Below are positions 1-5,209 of a stretch of DNA of 5,209 nucleotides, piece by piece. The DNA comes from Bacteroidota bacterium (GTDB taxonomy: Bacteria > Bacteroidota > Bacteroidia > Bacteroidales > 4484-276): positions 1 through 5,209 of the forward strand of contig JABMQA010000095.1 of assembly GCA_013203545.1 (NCBI GenBank), given 5' to 3'. A program made the position numbers and the translations under genes. Below the pieces are notes generated by a model. The model worked only from the letters and a program-made list of their open reading frames with translations. It was not told the origin of the DNA and ran no database searches. Within the stretch, counting starts at the first letter, position 1; each line of letters starts with the position of its first letter.

Positions 1-1242
1 CAGCTTAATCTTGTTGATCTTGTAGGAAATAAATTCAGGGTCACTGTAATCAGCTTTGTTTCCAAGCCAGTTACTTGCTAAACCCATATCAACCCTGGTG
101 GCACCTATGCATGAAAGGGAAGGGAACATTTCATTCAAACCAAATGAATTTTGTTTAGCCCAACGGGCAAAGCTCTCCTCATTTGGATGGGCAGTAAATC
201 CGCATGCATCCCTGAAACTATAATGGGCGAGCTGTTCGCTGGTCTGATACCATTTTTTCAATACTACCCAGGCTGGCTTTTCACTGACCAATAAATATTG
301 ATTGTCCGGTTCCTTCAGTTTGTTGATGGCTGACTTGGTGACGCTGATAACCAATCGCATGACAATGAGGGTGTAGAGTAACTCCAACTCTTCTTCCAGC
401 AATGGAAAAGATTTATGATACGCTCTCACTACAGGTAAAGCAGCTGATAACACATCCGGTTTGTTCATCACGGCATAGGCAATGGTAATGGCCAGGTCGT
501 TGATAATTGCGGTATGAATAGCATCCCCGTAATCAATAATTGAAATAACTTCCGGGTTTATCAAATCATCTGAAACCACCACGTTGTTGTCGTTGGCATC
601 GTTATGGACAACGCCATGGCGCTGGGATTTAATTTTGGGAAGATTATTTATGAATCGTTCCTGGAAAAATTGTACGATTGTTTTATTGTCCCCATCAAAA
701 AGGTCTGTATGCTGAATAGTCCATTCAGCCTGAGATAAATCCCATTCAAATTCACGGTGTGCATATGGATGATCAAAACCTTGCAATGCTTTTGTAATTT
801 TCCCGGCCTGCTCACCCAGACTGAATAATAATTCTGCTTTTTGAGGATTTACCCCAGACCAGAGTCTTCCATCAATCCAGGTCAAAAGCCGAACTTTTCT
901 TTCTTTTCCCTGATAGTCACTTATTGTACCGGTACCGTTTCCATGAATGTCGGGAATAATCTGAGGGGAGGTAATTTTTGGCATTGATAGCTGGAGATGA
1001 ATAAGAATATTCTGTTGAAAATCGATAAAATCATCGAATACATCCGGCCGGCTGATCTTTAAAATAAAGCTACCTGTGTTGGTTTTTATCCTGAAATTAA
1101 AGTCGAGTTCACCGGGTAATGGGGTGACTTCCCCCGTAATGCCATATAAATCCAGGGCAATCTCTTCTGCCTGTTTTGTGCTGATCTGAAGTTGTGCGTA
1201 TTGCGATTTCGGTTTCAAAATTAATTTTTTAATGTTGATCAA
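1..1242 (-). CDS. APH-family phosphotransferase domain, N-terminal part of a probable kinase-phospholyase (class III aminotransferase) fusion; 3' end outside window
   Basis: An open frame of 414 codons runs off the left edge; the nearest upstream in-frame stop is at 1284-1282. The protein has an APH fold. The N-lobe covers about residues 20-90 (FRIKTNTGSFILKIS, with the likely ATP-binding lysine). The catalytic loop is H213-N-D215-A-N-D-N-N220, matching HxDxxxxN, with D215 the probable catalytic base. The metal-binding motif I-I-D237-Y-G-D lies just downstream. After the kinase ends near residue 370, the stretch R383-VDMGLASNWLGN and an acidic DPEF segment recalls the linker in Bacteroidota and proteobacterial proteins that join this kinase to a class III aminotransferase/phospholyase, often with an M23-like segment between. 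Known relatives phosphorylate 5-hydroxylysine or similar amino alcohols, and the fused PLP enzyme removes the phosphate; the substrate here is unknown. The start is uncertain. No ATG lies upstream of 984, which would delete the N-lobe. TTG at 1242 is chosen here; ATT at 1233 and TTG at 1218 are alternatives. Kinase identity is firm, the fusion is inference. Confidence 0.85.
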   Translation of the reverse strand, partial: MINIKKLILKPKSQYAQLQISTKQAEEIALDLYGITGEVTPLPGELDFNFRIKTNTGSFILKISRPDVFDDFIDFQQNILIHLQLSMPKITSPQIIPDIHGNGTGTISDYQGKERKVRLLTWIDGRLWSGVNPQKAELLFSLGEQAGKITKALQGFDHPYAHREFEWDLSQAEWTIQHTDLFDGDNKTIVQFFQERFINNLPKIKSQRHGVVHNDANDNNVVVSDDLINPEVISIIDYGDAIHTAIINDLAITIAYAVMNKPDVLSAALPVVRAYHKSFPLLEEELELLYTLIVMRLVISVTKSAINKLKEPDNQYLLVSEKPAWVVLKKWYQTSEQLAHYSFRDACGFTAHPNEESFARWAKQNSFGLNEMFPSLSCIGATRVDMGLASNWLGNKADYSDPEFISYKINKIKL

Positions 1243-1305
1243 AAGATCGGAATAACCAAACCTGTTTGTCGAAAGTGATTTTTATACGTTTTTTAATATG
1301 GATTT

Positions 1306-3030
1306 TTATTTCAAGACAACGATCCTTGTGGTTTCAGTTTGTGAACCGGCCTGTAAACGGCAGAAATAAACGCCCCCGTTAAGATCTCCGGTATGGATGA
1401 CAATCTTTTGCGAACCTGCCTGTTGATGAGCATTTAGCAGTACCCTGATATCCTTACCGTACAAATCAATTAGAGTTAGTCCGACATCATAATTATCGGG
1501 TAACATATACCTTATGGTGGTTTGTCCATTTGATGGATTGGGATAGCAGGATAATGAAAAAGTATTTCCAGAAAGGTTTGCATCCGCAATCACGGTTGCC
1601 AGTGGTGTAATCCTTCCGTAGTACACATCCTGCTCCTCATTGAATGTACCGGCCCAAGCGAGGTGTGCGCTCTCATCGTCGGAGACCATATGGAAATAGT
1701 CGCCCATTTTATCCTGATTTGGCCATCCTACATGAGGATCGAATGAAGCGGATAATCGGATATTTTCCGACCAGGTATCGCCCTGATCGAGCGAGAAGCA
1801 ATAGTAAAGTGACGACATGTATGAACCTGGCAACGCGTCACGTGTATCAAGCCACACGACATCGATACGACCGTTTGGTGCCACCGATAGGGTTCCAAAC
1901 CACTGGTAATTGCTGGTGCCGGAGTCATCATTGATGCGGATTGGTTCCTCCCAGGTTACTCCGCCATCCGTACTCCTGGCCAACATCACATCGCCCGGAT
2001 CAGAATTGCTGTTTCTCTCAACGGAGGCGAGCACATAAACATAGCCGTTGCCGGGACCGCCTGATTTATCTACATCGATGTAGGCCTGTCCAAGTAATCC
2101 TGCAGGATTTACCTCTGGCCATATGGCGAGGTAGCCGTCCAGATCTACGGTGGAATAGAAATCCCAGTCCACCGGCATATCCGGATTGGATGCTGTGCTC
2201 GATCTGGCTACGACCAATCCGAGCCATGAACCGTCGCCCACAATGTATAATTCACCTTCTGGACCTACAGCCATTGTACCCCATGATGGTTCCCCATCAA
2301 CCTCTTCGCAATCCTCATAACTTGTATTTCCATCAACTGAGCGTGTAAAATGTCCGGGGTAGCAAACACTCCACGACTGGGTCCAGAAGGAGTAAATATT
2401 GCCATCACCCTGTCCACCGGTTTTGTCTATCACCATCCATTGCTTGTCACCGCCCTGGGCAAAGGTGCCTTCGTCCCAGGTATAACCTCCGGCTTCAATT
2501 TTAAAAACATCACAGATATAGTCACCTGATGTATTGAATGTTAAACTATTGTAATAGAAGTTACCTTCCGAATCGCAATCCAGAACAGGGTCAGACCGAA
2601 AAACACCCGGATCGATCACTCCCGGAAAAGTCCATGTCTCACCAAAGTCCGAGGTATATCCATAACCTGCCTGTCTGAAATTGTTGTTCACATCGTCAAA
2701 CTGCCGCCATCCGATGGCTATCCTGGCGGGATCAGTCGGGTCAATGGTGATGGAAGGCTCGTTGGCAGCATCACCAAGTATATTTTGCCCCAGTTCGTTT
2801 ACATTAACCTGTGTGGTGAAAAATACCCCATCACGGTAGGTGAAGGCCGGTGAGGTTTTTTTATGCTTGAAATTGTTGGGTTTGTAACTGTCATCAGGTA
2901 TTTCATGGTGCATTTGTTCCTTGATATTTTCCTTTCCGGTTGTAATTTGTGCGTGACCTTGTGATGAAAAGAAAAGTATTCCCAAAAGTATTCCCAAAAG
3001 CAGGCCTAATAGTCTTGTAAATAGTTTCAT
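1306..3030 (-). CDS. Exported sialidase-like (BNR/Asp-box) beta-propeller protein with T9SS type A sorting domain
   Basis: Complete 574-residue protein from ATG 3030-3028 to TAA 1308-1306. Residues 1-28 form a Sec signal peptide: K2 and R6, a Leu/Ile/Gly-rich core, and a likely cut after GHA. Residues 80-475 look like a propeller. The entry motif NEPSITIDP...IAIGWRQF lies near 90-111, followed by Asp-boxes (SxDxGxxW) at 127-133, 353-360 and 413-420 and a degenerate one at 231-236. Two similar loops, DKTGGQGDG near 202 and DKSGGPGNG near 321, support blade repetition. Residues about 492-574 are a T9SS type A domain: CYPNPSNGQTTIRY, LIDLYGKDIRVL, GDLNGGVYFCRL and the terminal RIVVLK. It should cross the outer membrane by T9SS and be released or surface-attached, with the C-terminal domain removed. 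Such proteins are often labelled exo-alpha-sialidase, but no FRIP-type arginine motif is visible, so enzymatic activity is doubtful and a binding role is as likely. The seven cysteines of the mature part include C223 and C241, which could pair. Export and fold are firm; function is unknown. Confidence 0.93.
   Translation of the reverse strand: MKLFTRLLGLLLGILLGILFFSSQGHAQITTGKENIKEQMHHEIPDDSYKPNNFKHKKTSPAFTYRDGVFFTTQVNVNELGQNILGDAANEPSITIDPTDPARIAIGWRQFDDVNNNFRQAGYGYTSDFGETWTFPGVIDPGVFRSDPVLDCDSEGNFYYNSLTFNTSGDYICDVFKIEAGGYTWDEGTFAQGGDKQWMVIDKTGGQGDGNIYSFWTQSWSVCYPGHFTRSVDGNTSYEDCEEVDGEPSWGTMAVGPEGELYIVGDGSWLGLVVARSSTASNPDMPVDWDFYSTVDLDGYLAIWPEVNPAGLLGQAYIDVDKSGGPGNGYVYVLASVERNSNSDPGDVMLARSTDGGVTWEEPIRINDDSGTSNYQWFGTLSVAPNGRIDVVWLDTRDALPGSYMSSLYYCFSLDQGDTWSENIRLSASFDPHVGWPNQDKMGDYFHMVSDDESAHLAWAGTFNEEQDVYYGRITPLATVIADANLSGNTFSLSCYPNPSNGQTTIRYMLPDNYDVGLTLIDLYGKDIRVLLNAHQQAGSQKIVIHTGDLNGGVYFCRLQAGSQTETTRIVVLK
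2972..3000. repeat. 12-bp tandem repeat inside the signal-peptide coding region
   Basis: The unit GTATTCCCAAAA occurs twice back to back (2976-2987 and 2988-2999). It is flanked by AAAA before and G after, so the perfect periodicity covers about 2.4 units. On the minus strand it encodes a repeated Leu-Leu-Gly-Ile, lengthening the hydrophobic core of the signal peptide of the 1306-3030 gene without breaking the frame. It is best explained as a small slippage duplication. Confidence 0.85.
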
Positions 3031-3090
3031 TTTTAATGATATTTATGTATTTATGATATATAGAATATTAACACGTAAAATCAATTTGAG

Positions 3091-3098
3091 CAAATGTA
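3091..3098 (-). promoter_or_regulatory. Probable Bacteroidota -7 promoter element for the T9SS propeller gene
   Basis: Read on the minus strand, TACATTTG matches the Bacteroidota sigma-70 -7 consensus TAnnTTTG exactly and lies about 60 nt before the ATG at 3030, implying a leader of roughly 55 nt. The -33 box is weak: the best-placed candidate is the ATGG at 3120-3117, 18 nt upstream, against a consensus of TTTG. An 8-mer with six fixed bases can occur by chance in AT-rich DNA, so the call rests on position as well as match. Confidence 0.5.
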
Positions 3099-3127
3099 AT
3101 GTTTTCCTAAAAAAAACCATATTATTT

Positions 3128-3147
3128 CAATTTTTTCATGAAAATTG
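3128..3147. repeat. AT-rich inverted repeat in the divergent spacer
   Basis: The arms CAATTTT (3128-3134) and AAAATTG (3141-3147) are perfect reverse complements around a six-base centre TTCATG. The inner part also reads as a 12-bp perfect palindrome, TTTTCATGAAAA (3133-3144). It lies just upstream of the -7 element of the minus-strand gene and 131 bp before the plus-strand start. That is a plausible operator position, but such AT-rich palindromes are common and no regulator is encoded in the window. Confidence 0.4.
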
Positions 3148-3277
3148 TGTGAACATCCAGGTGTCTCATATTTGGAAAGAATGCAATTTGTTGGTTTATT
3201 AATTGCCATAAAATCAGGTAGAAATGTTAATGGTTTGGAATTTGAAGCGCTGAGCAAATCAACAAAAAAGCATATTT

Positions 3278-5209
3278 ATGAAAAAATTTTTACCTGTCCT
3301 CATCGCGATATCCCTACTATTTTCCGCCTGTAAGAAAGATTTAGAACCAGTACAAACAATTCCGGATGGTGTGTCAACTTTGAATGATGTTACTGTTCCT
3401 GCAGGTTTCGACTGGAAAATGTATAATCACATTGAGATACCCGTATCCAATCTGCCACAGGAGGGCGTCATCAACATTACTTCTGTTGATAAAACAATTA
3501 GATACTTCAAAGGAGTGGCTGATGGAAACCCGGTGAAACTGACCCTTCCAAAGTTGGTTGACGTATTGTTAATAAACGGATCGGAGTACGCTGTGTCGGG
3601 CCAGCAAATTATGGTTGGAAAAGATTTAGGTGAATCGGCATCGGCAGAACCCGGTAACTTTTTTAAATCGGACGAGGCTACATTTAATCCGTATCAGAGT
3701 TGGAGCGGTCTGGGAGATAATAAGGCCTATGAGATGAGCGCCGTAGCAATAAATGATTACGATTTTCTGCTTTTCTACAGCGATATGACCCTACAGGGCT
3801 GGGCTGTAATCGGCAGTTGTCTGGATGGGACAACCGTGGAATTTGGAACACCTGTTCCGATTAGTTCTGTTAATGATGTTATCTATCCCACTGCTACATT
3901 ACTTAGTGAAACAGCAGTAATGCTTTCATTTATTGAAAACACCGGTTCATCAAGAGGTGTTGTTGTGCTTGCTCAGATTTCCGGTCAAAACATTTCGGTT
4001 GTTGACCAGGAATTTGTTTTGGTCAATCCCGCAATATACAATCTACGGGTGGATGCCCTAAGCTCCCAGAAGATTATTCTTGGTTATTTATCCCAATCAC
4101 CCTCAGGTGTGATGGTAAAAACAGCCGATATTTCCGGTCAATCCATTGTAATGGGAACTGAGTATATGATATTGTCACAAAGCATTTCCCCATACTTACC
4201 GGTACATGTTGTGGCATTGTCGGATAACAAATTTGTTGTGGGATATAATAATTATCCCTGGATGACCTATCTTGGAAAGGTTTGTGAATTCAATGGGCCT
4301 GCACTCAGTCAGGGACCGCAAATTGTTATTGAGACCAGCAACTATAGCGGAAATGACCTCAAGAAAGTCGCTACCGATAAAGTGATGTATGTAGCCGATC
4401 ATCGTACCATGGTTGTAGAGGCGAATGGCCTTTCTTTAATCAAAGGACCCAACATTCACTTTAAGGGTGCATCCTACTCGTATCATACCAGTATTTGTAA
4501 ACTGGATGAAGATATGGTTCATCTTGTTACCTCTAATCAAGGAAATGGATATCATGTTGAGTCAAATATGATGACCATTAATAATCTTACTACTACCTGG
4601 GAAATGCCGGTAGATCACGAAGTAGTGATGAATCATTCTATTTATCAGTTACGGCACCCCATTGCAAATATTGCGCTGGGCGATAATACAATGGTAATTC
4701 TTGGCAGTTCTACCACATCCGGCTACACCGGTTTTTATATAGTAGGCCAATACGGGCCGACAATCATCGATTCGGACCTGGATGGTGTTCCGGATGATGA
4801 AGATGATTACCCATTTGATCCCCTCCGTGCTTTTGATAATTACTTCCCTGCCGAAGGCTATGGCAGCCTGGCATTTGAGGATCTCTATCCCGGAAAAGGT
4901 GATTACGATTTTAACGACCTGGTGGTGGATTATCGCTTTCAGACCGTTACAAATGCAGGAAACGATGTTGTTGAAATATTTGGTGATTTTCCTGTAAAAG
5001 CAAGTGGCGCATCGTTTGATAACGGATTCGGTTTTTCCCTTCCTGATGCGAACCCACTGGCTACGACGGGGATGATAATTACCGGTCAAAATATCACAAG
5101 AAATTATATCACCCTTCTGCCCGGAGGACTGGAAGCAGCCCAGTCGTTGCCAACAGTCATTGTTTTTGATAATCTCTTTGATATTTTGGTGCCCTACACC
5201 AGCAATGGG
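3278..5209 (+). CDS. LruC domain-containing lipoprotein with propeller-like repeats; 3' end outside window
   Basis: The frame from ATG 3278 stays open for 644 codons to the right edge. Residues 1-18 are a lipoprotein signal peptide with lipobox FSAC (C18). The C-K-K-D that follows resembles the charged export signals of surface lipoproteins in Bacteroidota. Residues about 38-115 (VPAGFDWKMYNHIEIPV onward) are a beta-rich N-terminal domain typical of LruC proteins. Residues about 150-495 contain roughly seven copies of a ~50-residue unit, each with a strand, a short xG turn and a second strand; turns lie near 182, 234, 285, 338, 382, 434 and 491, suggesting a beta-propeller. An acidic DSDLDGVPDDEDDYPFDP segment (498-515), like thrombospondin type 3 calcium loops, leads into the LruC domain (DUF4842-like): YGSLAFEDLYPGKGDYDFNDLVVDY at 528-552, then GASFDNGFGFSLP. 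The domain is named for a Leptospira outer-membrane lipoprotein, and its biochemical role is not known. Start choice is supported by the signal peptide; leader is A-rich without Shine-Dalgarno. A structural or binding role at the cell surface is likely. Confidence 0.92.
   Translation, partial: MKKFLPVLIAISLLFSACKKDLEPVQTIPDGVSTLNDVTVPAGFDWKMYNHIEIPVSNLPQEGVINITSVDKTIRYFKGVADGNPVKLTLPKLVDVLLINGSEYAVSGQQIMVGKDLGESASAEPGNFFKSDEATFNPYQSWSGLGDNKAYEMSAVAINDYDFLLFYSDMTLQGWAVIGSCLDGTTVEFGTPVPISSVNDVIYPTATLLSETAVMLSFIENTGSSRGVVVLAQISGQNISVVDQEFVLVNPAIYNLRVDALSSQKIILGYLSQSPSGVMVKTADISGQSIVMGTEYMILSQSISPYLPVHVVALSDNKFVVGYNNYPWMTYLGKVCEFNGPALSQGPQIVIETSNYSGNDLKKVATDKVMYVADHRTMVVEANGLSLIKGPNIHFKGASYSYHTSICKLDEDMVHLVTSNQGNGYHVESNMMTINNLTTTWEMPVDHEVVMNHSIYQLRHPIANIALGDNTMVILGSSTTSGYTGFYIVGQYGPTIIDSDLDGVPDDEDDYPFDPLRAFDNYFPAEGYGSLAFEDLYPGKGDYDFNDLVVDYRFQTVTNAGNDVVEIFGDFPVKASGASFDNGFGFSLPDANPLATTGMIITGQNITRNYITLLPGGLEAAQSLPTVIVFDNLFDILVPYTSNG

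Larger units (their letters stand above)
3031..3277. promoter_or_regulatory. Divergent intergenic region between the T9SS protein gene and the LruC lipoprotein gene
   Basis: This 247-bp AT-rich spacer separates two genes transcribed away from each other, so it must hold promoters for both unless one is read from elsewhere. The minus-strand side has an exact TAnnTTTG element at 3098-3091. The plus-strand side has several TTTG tetramers but none with TA at the required spacing, so no plus promoter can be placed. Both starts are preceded by A/T-rich leader with no Shine-Dalgarno sequence, as is usual in Bacteroidota. The word ATGATAT occurs twice in the minus-strand leader (3036-3042 and 3053-3059). 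No convincing gene or RNA gene is seen here. Confidence 0.7.

Noticed and set aside
100..110. An apparent in-frame stop at the C-terminal side of the kinase
   Set aside because: Re-reading the minus strand base by base across 115-130 showed a miscounted T; the frame stays open to position 1.
1..1242. Reading the APH-type gene as an aminoglycoside resistance determinant
   Set aside because: The fold family is shared, but the continuation past the kinase domain and the similarity to hydroxylysine-kinase-like fusions point to amino-alcohol metabolism, and no mobile or resistance context is present.
1644..2348. Plus-strand and alternative minus-strand open frames inside the T9SS gene
   Set aside because: Their translations are Arg/His/Pro-rich without domains, while the 574-residue minus-strand frame shows a signal peptide, Asp-boxes and a sorting domain. 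They are shadows.
3145..3333. A 62-codon plus-strand frame before and across the start of the LruC gene
   Set aside because: It overlaps the well-supported start and signal peptide of the lipoprotein in another frame, has no recognisable domain, and lies in AT-rich spacer. It is most likely a chance frame.
4196..5089. Minus-strand open frames and a 71-codon plus-strand frame inside the LruC gene
   Set aside because: They overlap conserved repeats and the LruC motif in the true frame, and their own translations show no recognisable family.

Overview
The window looks like a chromosomal segment of a member of the Bacteroidota. The grounds are a type IX secretion system (T9SS) C-terminal sorting domain on one protein, a LruC-domain lipoprotein with a charged C-K-K-D start, starts with A-rich leaders and no Shine-Dalgarno sequence, a TAnnTTTG-type -7 promoter element, and AT-rich spacers. 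T9SS carriage fits free-living Cytophagales, Flavobacteriales or Marinilabiliales-like lineages better than gut Bacteroides, but no finer placement can be supported.

Layout. Positions 1-1242 (minus strand) hold the N-terminal 414 codons of a phosphotransferase of the aminoglycoside phosphotransferase (APH)/hydroxylysine-kinase type. It runs off the left edge and is probably the front of a kinase-phospholyase (class III aminotransferase) fusion. A 63-nt gap separates it from a complete gene on the same strand at 1306-3030, which encodes a 574-residue exported sialidase-like (BNR/Asp-box) beta-propeller protein with a T9SS sorting domain. Positions 3031-3277 form an AT-rich divergent intergenic region with a good -7 promoter element for the minus-strand gene and an AT-rich inverted repeat. 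Positions 3278-5209 (plus strand) encode the first 644 residues of a lipoprotein with about seven propeller-like repeats, an acidic calcium-loop-like linker and a C-terminal LruC domain that the right edge cuts.

How the parts relate. The two central genes are divergently transcribed and both encode exported, probably propeller-shaped proteins, one secreted or attached by T9SS and one lipid-anchored. A shared envelope role is possible but rests only on adjacency. The kinase is cytoplasmic and metabolic, with no visible functional tie to the other two, though it may be read from the upstream gene's transcript. No RNA genes, mobile elements, CRISPR arrays or integrase/attachment signals were seen.
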